64,000 nucleotides of DNA from Kordia jejudonensis (GCF_001005315.1 NZ_LBMG01000001.1:155588-219587); one strand, 5' to 3'; counted from the stretch's first letter, positions 43,139 through 52,723 are shown. Notes: a model not told the origin generated them from the sequence alone. Program-made: numbers and translations.

Positions 43139-45904
43139 ATGAAGTCATTCCTTTCGCATGTTGTTAGTTACATTTTAGAAAATAATACCAATATCAGTAA
43201 TCTTACATTGGTATTACCTAGCAAAAGAGCTGGAGTCTTCTTAAAGCACGAACTTTCGCAACAAATTCAAAAAACATCTTTTGCCCCTGAAATTCTCAGT
43301 ATTGAAGAATTAGTAGAAGAAATTTCAGGATATACGTCCGTAAGTAATACAGAACTACTTTTTGAATTTTATACCGTTTACAAAGAACTCACACCAAAAG
43401 ATACACAAGAACCTTTTGATTCTTTTTCCAAATGGGCACAAATTTTATTACAAGATTTCAATGAAATTGATCGCTACCTAATTCCACAAAAGGAAATTTT
43501 TAACTATTTGGGCGCCATCCAGGAAATCAATCATTGGTCACTGGAAAAAGAACCTACAACACTAGTCAAAAATTATCTAACGTTTTGGAACAAGTTAGAA
43601 GAATATTACAATGCGCTTACCGAAAAAATTACCCAAAAAGGAATTGCCTATCAAGGTTTGGTCTATCGAGAAGCTGTCGATAGTATAGAATTCTATCTTA
43701 AGCAAAACGAAACTAAAAAACACTATTTTATTGGTTTCAATGCGCTGAATACTGCCGAAGAAAAAATAATTCAAGAATTTTTAGAAGTTGGTTTGGCAGA
43801 AATTCTGTGGGATACTGATCATGTATTCTTTGATGATCCTGAACACGATGCAAGCCTATTTTTACGACGTCATCGATACGATTGGAATTACTTTAAAGAC
43901 AATGCCTTTTCGTGGGTTGCTGATAATTTTTCCAACACAAAAAATATTGAAATCATTGGTACACCAAAAAATGTAACGCAGGCAAAACAAATTGGCGAGA
44001 TTCTTCAAAACATACAACAACACGATGAAAACTTACACGATGTCGCAGTTGTTTTAGGCGATGAACAATTGCTAATTCCATGTCTGAATTCGTTACCCGC
44101 AGCAATAGAAAAACTCAATATTACCATGGGTTTTCCACTAAAAGACATTCCATTAGCTACCACATTTAACAACTTGTACATACTGCAAGAACATCATCGA
44201 AATGGTTCTTTTTATTATAAAAGTATCATCAATGTACTTTCAGACACCAACTTACGTCCATTATTTCAACAAAAAAATAAAAATATTGCGACCGATATTA
44301 TTCATTACATCCAATCGAATAATATCATTTACATTACAACAACAACCATAGTTGAGCGTTTCCCGAAAAATTTACAGGAAATTGCTTCCATACTCTTTAC
44401 CTATTGGAACGACAAGCCAAAAATTGCCATAAAACATTGCATCACACTCATTAGAACACTCAAAACGACTCTTATTGACGAGCGCGAAAAACATTTGCTT
44501 GCGTTGGAATATTTATATCGTTTCAATGAAGTATTCAATCAGTTGCAACTCTTAACAAAACAGCACAATTACATTACGGACATTAAGTCATTATTGGCGT
44601 TATACAAAGAAATTATAAGTTCGGAAACGCTTGATTTTAAAGGAGAACCGTTACAAGGTTTACAATTAATGGGCATGTTAGAAACACGTGTGCTCGATTT
44701 CAAAACCGTAATTCTATCGTCCGTAAACGAAGGAATATTGCCGTCAGGAAAAAGTAACAATTCGTTTATTCCTTTCGATCTAAAAAAACAGTTCAATCTT
44801 CCAACATACAAGGAAAAAGATGCCATTTACACCTATCATTTCTATCGTTTGTTGCACAGAGCTGAAAACATCTATTTACTTTATAATACGGAAGCTGACG
44901 GACTAAATGGCGGCGAAAAAAGTCGTTTTTTAATGCAATTGGAAACCTATGCAATGCCAAATCATACAGTTTCGCAACATGTCGTGATTCCGAAAGTACC
45001 CAAAATTGAACATCAGTTACAAACCGTAAAAAAAGAAGCACAAATTCTAAAACGCATCCAAGACATTGCAAACAAAGGATTTTCGCCTTCTGCATTGACA
45101 TCTTACATTAGAAATCCTATAGATTTTTACTATCAAAAAATTCTTGGAATTCAAGAATACGAAGCTGTTGAAGAAACGGTTGCCGCAAACACGCTAGGAA
45201 CGGTAGTGCATGATACTTTAGAGCTATTATACAAACCATTTGAAGGGAAAACGTTGGTTGTGGAAGACATCAAAGTAATGTTTGCCAATGTAGAACAATT
45301 GGTTTCGGATAATTTCAAAAAAACCTACGGAGAAGGAAACATTCATCGCGGAAAAAACCTCATCATTTTCAATGTTGCCAAACGCTATGTTACCAATTTT
45401 TTGCAACAAGAAATACAATTGCTCAAAACAGGAAAAACCTTGCGTATTCTTCAAATAGAACAAACATTACAGGCTAAAATAGACATTCCTGAACTTGATT
45501 TTCCTGTATATATTGGCGGAAAAGTAGATCGTGTGGACGAGTTAGATGGCGTACTGCGAATTATTGATTACAAAACAGGGAAAGTGTCGCAAGGCGATGT
45601 AGAAATCGTCGATTGGGAGTTGCTTACGCAAGATTACAAATTCAGCAAAAGCTTTCAAGTCTTGGCATATGCGTACATGATTTACCAAAAACAAGCATTT
45701 CAACAAGAAACCGAAGCAGGCATCATTTCCTTTAAAAACTTACAAAGTGGATTTTTAAAATTTGGCACTAAAGATTCTGCAAGAAGTCGCAACAAAAATC
45801 AATTGATTACTTCGGAAACACTTGATGATTTTCTGATTGAACTTAAAAAACTCATTCTCGAAATTTGCGACATCAACATTCCGTTCACTGAAAAAGAAGT
45901 ATAA
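43139..45904 (+). CDS. AddB-like PD-(D/E)XK nuclease / degenerate helicase
   Basis: The 921-residue protein begins with NLTLVLPSKRAGVFLK in place of a Walker A (no GKT), so ATPase activity is unlikely. The nuclease domain has GGKVDRVDE and LRIIDYKTGK (about residues 800-822). AddB proteins usually carry four Cys for a 4Fe-4S cluster; here the first position is Asn (SYIRNPIDFYYQ) and the chain ends at IPFTEKEV without the C-terminal Cys triplet. Likely forms the double-strand-break resection complex with the AddA-like protein at 37115. The downstream hydrolase starts 2 bp after its stop. Confidence 0.88.
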   Translation: MKSFLSHVVSYILENNTNISNLTLVLPSKRAGVFLKHELSQQIQKTSFAPEILSIEELVEEISGYTSVSNTELLFEFYTVYKELTPKDTQEPFDSFSKWAQILLQDFNEIDRYLIPQKEIFNYLGAIQEINHWSLEKEPTTLVKNYLTFWNKLEEYYNALTEKITQKGIAYQGLVYREAVDSIEFYLKQNETKKHYFIGFNALNTAEEKIIQEFLEVGLAEILWDTDHVFFDDPEHDASLFLRRHRYDWNYFKDNAFSWVADNFSNTKNIEIIGTPKNVTQAKQIGEILQNIQQHDENLHDVAVVLGDEQLLIPCLNSLPAAIEKLNITMGFPLKDIPLATTFNNLYILQEHHRNGSFYYKSIINVLSDTNLRPLFQQKNKNIATDIIHYIQSNNIIYITTTTIVERFPKNLQEIASILFTYWNDKPKIAIKHCITLIRTLKTTLIDEREKHLLALEYLYRFNEVFNQLQLLTKQHNYITDIKSLLALYKEIISSETLDFKGEPLQGLQLMGMLETRVLDFKTVILSSVNEGILPSGKSNNSFIPFDLKKQFNLPTYKEKDAIYTYHFYRLLHRAENIYLLYNTEADGLNGGEKSRFLMQLETYAMPNHTVSQHVVIPKVPKIEHQLQTVKKEAQILKRIQDIANKGFSPSALTSYIRNPIDFYYQKILGIQEYEAVEETVAANTLGTVVHDTLELLYKPFEGKTLVVEDIKVMFANVEQLVSDNFKKTYGEGNIHRGKNLIIFNVAKRYVTNFLQQEIQLLKTGKTLRILQIEQTLQAKIDIPELDFPVYIGGKVDRVDELDGVLRIIDYKTGKVSQGDVEIVDWELLTQDYKFSKSFQVLAYAYMIYQKQAFQQETEAGIISFKNLQSGFLKFGTKDSARSRNKNQLITSETLDDFLIELKKLILEICDINIPFTEKEV

Positions 45905-45906
45905 AT

Positions 45907-46749
45907 ATGATTCAAAAGCACAAAAACAACGTTTTAAAACGCGAAAACCAAAAAGACATCCTAGTAGATTACTTTTTCACAAAAAACGATCAGCAAAAGC
46001 CAATTGTCATTTTTTGTCACGGCTACAAAGGTTTCAAAGATTGGGGCGCGTGGGATTTAGTGGCTGAAGCATTTGCAAAAGCTGGTTATTTTTTTGTAAA
46101 GTTCAACTTTTCACACAATGGCGGAACGATGGAACAACCAATCGATTTTCCAGATTTAGAAGCGTTTGGTCAGAACAATTACACCAAAGAATTACATGAT
46201 TTAGAAGACATCATTTTGCATCTTTCTTCTGGTAATTTTCACTTTCGTGGAGAATGTACTCCGAACAACATTTCACTTATTGGACATTCACGAGGTGGCG
46301 GTATTGCTACCATTAAAGCCGAAGAAGCTAAAACCGTAACAAAGGTAATTTCTTGGGCTGGCGTTTCAGATTATACATCACGTTTTCCAACAGGAGAAGC
46401 GTTAGAAGACTGGAAAAATTCAGGTGTATATTATGTAATTAATGGACGAACGAAGCAAGAAATGCCACATTATTATCAGTTTTTCGAAGATTTTCAAGAA
46501 AATGCTACACGTTTAGACATTGAACGAGCGACAAAAAATCTACACATTCCGCATCTAATCATTCACGGAACCAACGATCCTGCGGTTTCTCATGAAGAAG
46601 CAAAATTGTTACATACGTGGAATCCAAAAAGCACCTTGCATCTTATTGAAAATGCAGATCATGTGTTTGGCGCGCGTCATCCGTGGGAAAAAAAAGAATT
46701 ACCAAATGATTTACGGGAAGTAGTACAAACCACGATCAACTTTATATAA
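45907..46749 (+). CDS. Alpha/beta hydrolase (dienelactone hydrolase-like)
   Basis: The 280-residue protein has an oxyanion region FCHGYKGFKDWGAWD, nucleophile elbow GHSRGGG (Ser), Asp/Asn in IHGTNDPAV, and His in NADHVFGARHPW. No signal peptide. Possibly an esterase or peptidase; substrate unknown. It is probably translated from the AddB-like mRNA. Confidence 0.88.
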   Translation: MIQKHKNNVLKRENQKDILVDYFFTKNDQQKPIVIFCHGYKGFKDWGAWDLVAEAFAKAGYFFVKFNFSHNGGTMEQPIDFPDLEAFGQNNYTKELHDLEDIILHLSSGNFHFRGECTPNNISLIGHSRGGGIATIKAEEAKTVTKVISWAGVSDYTSRFPTGEALEDWKNSGVYYVINGRTKQEMPHYYQFFEDFQENATRLDIERATKNLHIPHLIIHGTNDPAVSHEEAKLLHTWNPKSTLHLIENADHVFGARHPWEKKELPNDLREVVQTTINFI

Positions 46750-46788
46750 AACTAAAAAAAAACGAACCGAAGTTCGCTTTCACTGTTG

Positions 46789-46884
46789 TTATTCCGCTAA
46801 AATAATAATATATTCTACCGTTGTGAGTCCGCCACTAATCTGGTTAGCATATTGAACTTCGTACTGTTTTAAATTGTCTAACAT
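46789..46884 (-). CDS. 31-residue GG peptide (putative precursor)
   Basis: MLDNLKQYEVQYANQISGG followed by a 12-residue hydrophobic tail LTTVEYIIILAE. The double-Gly resembles secreted-peptide leaders, and it lies 8 bp after the downstream end of the next peptide gene on the same strand. Very short, so the coding call is tentative. Confidence 0.45.
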   Translation of the reverse strand: MLDNLKQYEVQYANQISGGLTTVEYIIILAE

Positions 46885-46892
46885 AATTAGTT

Positions 46893-47048
46893 TTATTGAG
46901 TTCCGTTACACGTTTCTGGATGACACGAATAGTCTGGATGTGTATCGCCACTTCCACTATCTTGTAGCATTCCTTTTACAGCTTCAATTTCTAAATTACT
47001 GATCACTTTTTTGTTCAGGTTTAAATTTTTAAGCGTTCTTTTTTTCAT
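46893..47048 (-). CDS. Orphan peptide precursor with YSCHPxTCN core, copy A
   Basis: 51 residues: MKKRTLKNLNLNKKVISNL leader, then EAVKG, and a core with SGDT, YSCHPETCN and GTQ. The paralogue at 47072 has the same leader and YSCHPVTCN. Leader style matches class I lanthipeptide-like precursors of flavobacteria, with Lys-Gly rather than Gly-Gly at the presumed cleavage point. Confidence 0.75.
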   Translation of the reverse strand: MKKRTLKNLNLNKKVISNLEIEAVKGMLQDSGSGDTHPDYSCHPETCNGTQ

Positions 47049-47071
47049 AATAAAAGATTTTAATTGATGAC

Positions 47072-47251
47072 TTATCGATCTTGTTCTTGTGGATTACATG
47101 TTACTGGATGACACGAATATACCATTGCAGTATCTCCACTACAATTTGGATTGTCCGAACCTCTTCCCAATTGCCCTTTTAAAGCTTCAACCTTTAAATT
47201 ACTGATTAGTTTCTTGTTTAAATGTAAACTTTTGAGTGTTCTTTTTTTCAT
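47072..47251 (-). CDS. Orphan peptide precursor with YSCHPxTCN core, copy B
   Basis: 59 residues: leader MKKRTLKSLHLNKKLISNL, EALKG, then SDNPNCSGDT, YSCHPVTCN and a charged tail. It is followed 23 bp later by copy A on the same strand. Shared Ser/Thr and Cys spacing suggests the same ring-forming modification. No LanB, LanC, radical-SAM or export gene is nearby. Confidence 0.77.
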   Translation of the reverse strand: MKKRTLKSLHLNKKLISNLKVEALKGQLGRGSDNPNCSGDTAMVYSCHPVTCNPQEQDR

Positions 47252-47336
47252 AATAAAGTATTTTAGTTATTCCTAAATGTACAAAATATTATATGGAAGA
47301 CGTAAACTATTTCCGAATGATGTAGAATGCACAAAA

Positions 47337-47365
47337 AAAGCCATTCAAGAATTTTGAATGGCTTT
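47337..47365. terminator. Intrinsic terminator of the universal stress protein gene
   Basis: AAAGCCATTCAA/TTGAATGGCTTT stem; on the minus strand it is followed by T7, 24 bp after the stop codon. Confidence 0.88.
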
Positions 47366-47388
47366 CGTATGTTGAAATTATTGTTTTT

Positions 47389-48183
47389 TTAGTCTGTTCC
47401 TTTTAAAACTAACAAAGGCAAACGACTTTCAAAGTCTACTTTCTTAATTGTGTTTTGTTCCCAAAGCTTCTTAAAAAATCCGCGTTTACGTCTAAAAACG
47501 CAAATCATATCTGGATTATTTTCGTTTAAATGTTCTAATAAACCTTGAAATAATGTTGAATTTTCAGAACTTTTATATCCTGATGTAATTGCCGCTAACT
47601 CAGAATGAAACTCTAAATCTTCTGGTAAAAAATCGGTTGTTTTTACTTGTAGCAAACGCATTTTTGCATCAAAAGCAGCTAGAATACTTTCCAAAGGTTT
47701 CAAAATGTCTTTGCGCTTTATCACACCTGATTTAATTGCTGTCAACACCTTTTTAATTGGCTTAAACGTGTATCCTTCTGGCACAATCAACACCGAAATA
47801 TCAGTTTGTTTTACAATACTTCCCGATGTATTTCCTAAAAACATTTCTTCTTTAATAGAATTGCTTCTTGGTCCAACAATAATTAAATCAATACCTAATT
47901 CTTTATCAATAGAATTGATACTATCTATCACATTCCCTTTTGCAGAAATAATAGAAACATCAACATTTTTCAAATTTACACTAGAAACGACTTCCTTTAC
48001 ATTACTTGCGGTTTCTCTTCCCACAATTTCATCAACATTCAAAATTGTTCCAGCTTTCGAAAGCACTTTAAATGCTCTAAACACAAATACTTTAGCATGA
48101 ATAGCTTCCGCAAAATCAATAGCATACTGTAACGTATTCTTTGCATTTTCAGAATCTCCGATAGGAACCAATATATTTTTCAT
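47389..48183 (-). CDS. Universal stress protein (tandem UspA domains)
   Basis: The 264-residue protein has an N-terminal UspA domain (NILVPIGDSENAKNTLQYAIDFAE, ... DLIIVGPRS ... GNTSGSIVKQTDISVLIVPE, ATP-loop-like G-x2-G-x9-G) and a second degenerate UspA half (ILKPLESILAAFDAKMRLL ...). Role: stress tolerance through nucleotide binding. Its promoter region is shared with the divergent GNAT gene. Confidence 0.93.
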   Translation of the reverse strand: MKNILVPIGDSENAKNTLQYAIDFAEAIHAKVFVFRAFKVLSKAGTILNVDEIVGRETASNVKEVVSSVNLKNVDVSIISAKGNVIDSINSIDKELGIDLIIVGPRSNSIKEEMFLGNTSGSIVKQTDISVLIVPEGYTFKPIKKVLTAIKSGVIKRKDILKPLESILAAFDAKMRLLQVKTTDFLPEDLEFHSELAAITSGYKSSENSTLFQGLLEHLNENNPDMICVFRRKRGFFKKLWEQNTIKKVDFESRLPLLVLKGTD

Positions 48184-48299
48184 TATCTTAAAATTTCTGC
48201 AAAAATAATCATTTTTTAGTTCTATTGTGATATTTCAATTTTTTTAAACTTCAAAAAATAAATACCTTTAAAAATTATACATGATACCAAAACCTGCAA

Positions 48300-48806
48300 A
48301 TGCTCCAAATTCGTAACGCTACTATTGCTGATATTGATGCTCTTTTACACATTACCAAAGCCTGTGCAAAACATATGATTTCCAAGAAAATATTTCAATG
48401 GAATGAAAACTATCCAAACCGAGAAGCTTTTAAAGATGATATTGCCCGAAACGAATTATACGTGCTGACCAATACAGATAAAATTGTAGGTTGTATGGTA
48501 ATTTCTAGCGTAATGGACGAAGAATACAAAACAATAACATGGGATTCGCCAGATGACAAAAATCTTTACATTCATCGCTTGGCGGTACATCCTGAATATC
48601 AAGGAAAAGGCTATGCGCAACATTTGATGGACTTCGCAGAATCGTTTGCTATAGAAAATAATTATCGTTCCATAAGATTAGATACGTTTAGTAAGAACAC
48701 TAGAAACCAAAAGTTTTACGAACTTCGTGGCTATAAAAAATTAGCGAATGTATACTTTCCAAAACAAAGTGTATATCCTTTTTACTGTTACGAACGTATC
48801 TTTTGA
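48300..48806 (+). CDS. GNAT family N-acetyltransferase
   Basis: The 168-residue protein begins LQIRNATIADIDALLHITKAC. The acetyl-CoA-binding motif is RLAVHPEYQGKGYAQHLM, and a late YELRGYKKL strand is present. Acceptor unknown. Its stop overlaps the TTG start of the MATE gene by 4 bp. Confidence 0.93.
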   Translation: MLQIRNATIADIDALLHITKACAKHMISKKIFQWNENYPNREAFKDDIARNELYVLTNTDKIVGCMVISSVMDEEYKTITWDSPDDKNLYIHRLAVHPEYQGKGYAQHLMDFAESFAIENNYRSIRLDTFSKNTRNQKFYELRGYKKLANVYFPKQSVYPFYCYERIF

Positions 48807-50137
48807 AAACACAAATAACCAACGCAGACATCAATAAACTCGCGATTCCAGCGCTCATTGCTGGAATTGCCGAACCTTTATTATCCATTACAGATACAGC
48901 CGTTGTGGGAAACATTCAAACGAATGCTACCGAAGCGTTGGCTGCCGTTGGAATTGCTGGAGCTTTCATTTCAATGTTAGTATGGGTTTTTGGGCAAACC
49001 AGAAGTGCCATTTCTGCCTTGGTTTCTCAATATTTGGGCGCTAACAAACTTGATGAAATCAAAACTTTGCCTGCACAAGCTATTGCAATCATTTTGGCAA
49101 TTAGTTTTGTATTAATTCTCGTCACATATCCGTTTGCAGAATACATTCTGAACTTTTACAATGCAGAAGGTTTAATTTTAGATTTTAGCAGTTCATACTA
49201 TCGAATTCGAATTTTTGGCTTGCCGTTTACGCTCCTAACTTTTGCCATATTTGGAGTATTTAGAGGTTTGCAAAACACTTTTATTCCAATGATTATTGCC
49301 ATTATTGGCGCATTGTTAAATGTACTATTAGATTTTGCGCTGGTTTACGGTGTTGAAGGATACATTCCTGCCATGCATGTTGATGGCGCGGCGTATGCAA
49401 GTTTGTTTTCACAACTCGTCATGGCGATTTTGTCAGTTATCTTTTTACTCACCAAAACACAAATTCCGCTAACAATTCAATTGCCGTTTCACAAAGAATT
49501 GCCCAAACTAACCGTAATGATTCTGAATCTCATTATCAGAACCATTGCCTTAAATGTTGCGTTATACTTCGGAACTTCCTTTGCGGCGGCTTATGGTGCA
49601 AAATACAGCGCAGCATACACCATTTTACTTAATATATGGTTCTTTGGCGCGTTTTTAATTGACGGATATTCCAGTGCTGGAAACATCTTATCAGGAAAAT
49701 TATACGGCGAAGAAAACTATGAAGAACTGGTAAAACTTAGTGTGAAATTGACCAAATATGGTGTCATTGCTGGCGTGATTATACTTGTAACTGGCGGAAT
49801 CTTATACCAACCAATTGGACTGATTTTTACGAAAGAACAAGCCGTTTTAGACGAATTTTACACGGTTTTTAGTTTAATTCTCGCCATGCAACCACTTTGT
49901 GCCGTTACGTTTATTTTTGATGGAATGTTCAAAGGTTTAGGGAAAATGGCAACACTGCGAAACGTATTACTATTTGCTACATTTGGTGTTTTTGTGCCCA
50001 CAATTTTCTTTTTAGATTATTTCAATTTAAAACTATTTGCCGTTTGGATTGCCTTTACACTTTGGATTGCCGCACGCGGATTGCCACTTATTTATGTATT
50101 CCGAAAAGAATTTATTCCGAAAATAAAAAAGTCCTAA
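48803..50137 (+). CDS. MATE family efflux transporter
   Basis: The start is TTG at 48803, overlapping the GNAT stop (TTTTGA), because the product then begins MKTQITNADINKLAIPALIAG as in homologues. The 444-residue protein has about 12 membrane segments and MATE features in SITDTAVVGNI, FGQTRSAISALVSQYLGA and DGYSSAGNILSG. It exports drugs or organic cations with Na+ or H+. Confidence 0.93.
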   Translation: MKTQITNADINKLAIPALIAGIAEPLLSITDTAVVGNIQTNATEALAAVGIAGAFISMLVWVFGQTRSAISALVSQYLGANKLDEIKTLPAQAIAIILAISFVLILVTYPFAEYILNFYNAEGLILDFSSSYYRIRIFGLPFTLLTFAIFGVFRGLQNTFIPMIIAIIGALLNVLLDFALVYGVEGYIPAMHVDGAAYASLFSQLVMAILSVIFLLTKTQIPLTIQLPFHKELPKLTVMILNLIIRTIALNVALYFGTSFAAAYGAKYSAAYTILLNIWFFGAFLIDGYSSAGNILSGKLYGEENYEELVKLSVKLTKYGVIAGVIILVTGGILYQPIGLIFTKEQAVLDEFYTVFSLILAMQPLCAVTFIFDGMFKGLGKMATLRNVLLFATFGVFVPTIFFLDYFNLKLFAVWIAFTLWIAARGLPLIYVFRKEFIPKIKKS

Positions 50138-50321
50138 ATTTGACATTCTTACACAGGCAGAAATCCACTAATAATTCTCATAAGCCAACTTTGAGTAAAG
50201 TGAAGAAGCTAAAAAACTCAACATCTTGATTTTTTTCCAGACATACATTTTTATATTGATACACTTTCAGACTAATTCATTAAAAAAGTCTTCCTATTTT
50301 TACCAAACAAAATCACACATC

Positions 50322-51089
50322 ATGACCACCACAAGAGCTGACGGAAGTTTATATACAAGTATTCAAAACAACATTGCAACCATAGAATTTGGGCATCCTG
50401 CAAGCAATTCTTTCCCTGGTGAATTGTTAGATCGATTAACGAAAGAGTTGCATTCTTTAGCTGACAATGAAACTGTGAGTGTAATTATCTTGAAAAGTGA
50501 AGGCGATCGTGCATTTTGTGCAGGTGCTTCGTTTGATGAATTGGTCGCGATTGATACTTTAGAAGCTGGAAAAACATTTTTCAGTGGTTTTGCCAATGTG
50601 ATCAACGCGATGCGAACTTGCGGAAAGTTGATTGTTGGCCGTGTACAAGGAAAAGCTGTTGGTGGTGGCGTAGGATTAATTTCTGCTTGTGATTATGCCT
50701 TTGCTACGGAAGCAGCTTCTGTAAAACTCTCCGAATTAACTATCGGAATTGGTCCATTTGTGATTGCGCCTGCCGTTCAAAACCGAATTGGAAAAGCAGG
50801 TTTTTCAGAGTTAAGTCTCGCGCCAAGCGAATGGAAAACGGCGTATTGGGCAAAAGAAAAAGGTTTGTATGCAAAAGTCTTTGAAACCCAACAAGAACTT
50901 GATACAGAGCTGGAAATATTTACAGAAAAACTCGCTTCGTACAATCCGGATGCCTTAGCTGGCATGAAAAAAATATTGTGGGAGGACACCGAAAACTGGG
51001 ACGAATTACTCGCCGAACGCGCTGAACTTTCTGGAACTTTAGTTTTATCTGACTTTACTAAAAATGCGTTGGCGAAGTTTAGGAAGTAG
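50322..51089 (+). CDS. Enoyl-CoA hydratase/isomerase (crotonase) family protein
   Basis: The ATG at 50322 (MTTTRADGSLYTSI) is chosen over an upstream TTG at 50226. The 255-residue protein has crotonase signatures: ATIEFGHPASNSFPGELL, DRAFCAGASFDEL (oxyanion hole) and GRVQGKAVGGGVGLISACDYAFA. The usual first Glu of hydratases is not evident, so hydratase, isomerase or another crotonase reaction cannot be decided. Confidence 0.9.
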   Translation: MTTTRADGSLYTSIQNNIATIEFGHPASNSFPGELLDRLTKELHSLADNETVSVIILKSEGDRAFCAGASFDELVAIDTLEAGKTFFSGFANVINAMRTCGKLIVGRVQGKAVGGGVGLISACDYAFATEAASVKLSELTIGIGPFVIAPAVQNRIGKAGFSELSLAPSEWKTAYWAKEKGLYAKVFETQQELDTELEIFTEKLASYNPDALAGMKKILWEDTENWDELLAERAELSGTLVLSDFTKNALAKFRK

Positions 51090-51110
51090 TTGTTGGTTGG
51101 TTGTTGTTCG

Positions 51111-51152
51111 TTATTTGTTATTTGTTATTCGTTATTCGTTATTCGTTATTCG
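51111..51152. repeat. Heptanucleotide tandem repeat (TTATT[T/C]G x6)
   Basis: Two TTATTTG units and four TTATTCG units, 42 bp, 21 bp after the crotonase gene. Confidence 0.93.
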
Positions 51153-51229
51153 AAAATACTTTTACATTTAATATTTTGCGGTTTTACATTTTACATTTGT
51201 TGCTGGTTGCTGGTTGTTAGTTTCAAGTT

Positions 51230-51280
51230 AGCTAGCGCGAGTTTCCAACTCGTGCCCATAAAACTGCTAAAAAGTGAGGC
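51230..51280. repeat. Dispersed repeat AGCTAGCG-type, left of lipoprotein gene
   Basis: AGCTAGCGCGAGTTTCCAAC, then TCGTGCCCATAAA-CTGCTAAAAAGTGAGGC. A related copy lies at 52481-52526, so the lipoprotein gene is bracketed in the same orientation. Confidence 0.65.
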
Positions 51281-51319
51281 ATAAAATTTGATGCTTCTTT
51301 GGAAACTAACCGTATTCTC

Positions 51320-52471
51320 ATGAAGAAAATCATCTTAAGTTTTGCTGTTGTAGCATTACTCTTTTCCTGTACTAAAAAAGAGCAATATTATGGAACTTGG
51401 AGTCAATATTTTTATAGTCCTGCTTTCTTAAATATTAATCAAGATAGTATTTCATTAAGTAATGATGGAAACCTATGGAACACATATCCCGTTACGATTA
51501 AAAACAACAGTCTTACATTTCTAGATCATACATTCAACACTTCTTTTTCAGGAGATTCCTTAGTTTTTGAACATCTCACTTTTAAAAAAGATACTGTAGC
51601 TCCTTTGTTGGAAATAGAATTACCTAAACTTGTTAAATATAATTTTCAAGAACCAAATCCTAAAAGAGAATTAATTTATATAAAATACGGAAGAGTGCCA
51701 AACTCAAACGAATACAAACTACAGCTCAATGATAAATATGCAGATATTAGTGAACTAATTGACTATTTTTATACTAGTTCAGACCTCTCATTTCATTCCA
51801 TCAGAAAGCTTGTCATGATTTGTGATAAAAAGGCAAAAATGAAAGATGTAGAATCTATATTTTTAGAAATGATCAAGATGAATACATTTGCTTTTTATAC
51901 GGTTAATCATACTGAATATCAATTTGTTGACAATGAAATTAAACAAGTTTATTTATCTCAAAAACAACAAGTTTTTCCTATTAATAATGAAAATTATAAA
52001 GACAGTATAAGTGATAACCTATTAAACTACAGTATTCTTGAACATTTAAATGCTAAAAATCGTCAATATATATTTCTCATCAATAATGAATTTTATGTTG
52101 GAAAAGAAAAGTACACTACAAATGATTTCTCAAAAAAGATTGATTCACTTGTGTCTAAAAATGTTCAATTTATCAGTCTTTTCGATTTAAATTCAGATTT
52201 CGAACACTACACCATTTTTAATGCAATCCTAAATGATTCTTATGAAAAACTATATGATTCCATCGCCAAACAAAAACACAATACGGCATATAATCAATTA
52301 ACTGATGATAAAAAAGAAGAGATAATGACATTCTTTCCTAAAAGAAATATTCAAAACATTTCCATTCCACATTTTTTATCTTTTGAAGAAGATCCTTTTG
52401 AAAATATAGAATTTCCGTTCAAAAATATAAAAGACAGTATTCCTGATGTTTATTTTGAGCAAATGCCATAA
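51320..52471 (+). CDS. Uncharacterised lipoprotein
   Basis: The ATG at 51320 gives a lipobox (MKKIILSFAVVALLFSC). The 383-residue product has an N-terminal beta-rich part that resembles a lipocalin-like fold (YYGTWSQYFYSPAFLNINQDSISLS...), followed by a charged alpha/beta region including repeated IDSLVSKNVQFISLFDLN-like elements. I recognise no family. It is bracketed by dispersed repeats and by a heptanucleotide tract, so a genomic insertion is possible. Confidence 0.7.
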   Translation: MKKIILSFAVVALLFSCTKKEQYYGTWSQYFYSPAFLNINQDSISLSNDGNLWNTYPVTIKNNSLTFLDHTFNTSFSGDSLVFEHLTFKKDTVAPLLEIELPKLVKYNFQEPNPKRELIYIKYGRVPNSNEYKLQLNDKYADISELIDYFYTSSDLSFHSIRKLVMICDKKAKMKDVESIFLEMIKMNTFAFYTVNHTEYQFVDNEIKQVYLSQKQQVFPINNENYKDSISDNLLNYSILEHLNAKNRQYIFLINNEFYVGKEKYTTNDFSKKIDSLVSKNVQFISLFDLNSDFEHYTIFNAILNDSYEKLYDSIAKQKHNTAYNQLTDDKKEEIMTFFPKRNIQNISIPHFLSFEEDPFENIEFPFKNIKDSIPDVYFEQMP

Positions 52472-52480
52472 AAACTCTAA

Positions 52481-52526
52481 AGCTAGCGTGGGTTTGTAAC
52501 TCATGCTCACAAACATGCTGAAAGGC
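52481..52526. repeat. Dispersed repeat AGCTAGCG-type, right of lipoprotein gene
   Basis: AGCTAGCGTGGGTTTGTAAC followed by TCATGCTCACAAACATGCTG. The rest of 52527-52723 shows no gene. Confidence 0.65.
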
Positions 52527-52723
52527 AAAAAATTTAAATTCTTTTCCAACTCAAGAAAACCAAAAATTCACAAATAACATTCATAAACTCATAACAACAC
52601 CTTACTTGATTAAATCTTTTAATTTCTCAATCATAAATATGTAAAAACACACATTATGTTCAACGAAATTTAATGTTTAATTAAACAGAAAAGACTAATT
52701 TTTAGAATTTTAAGTTAAGATTG

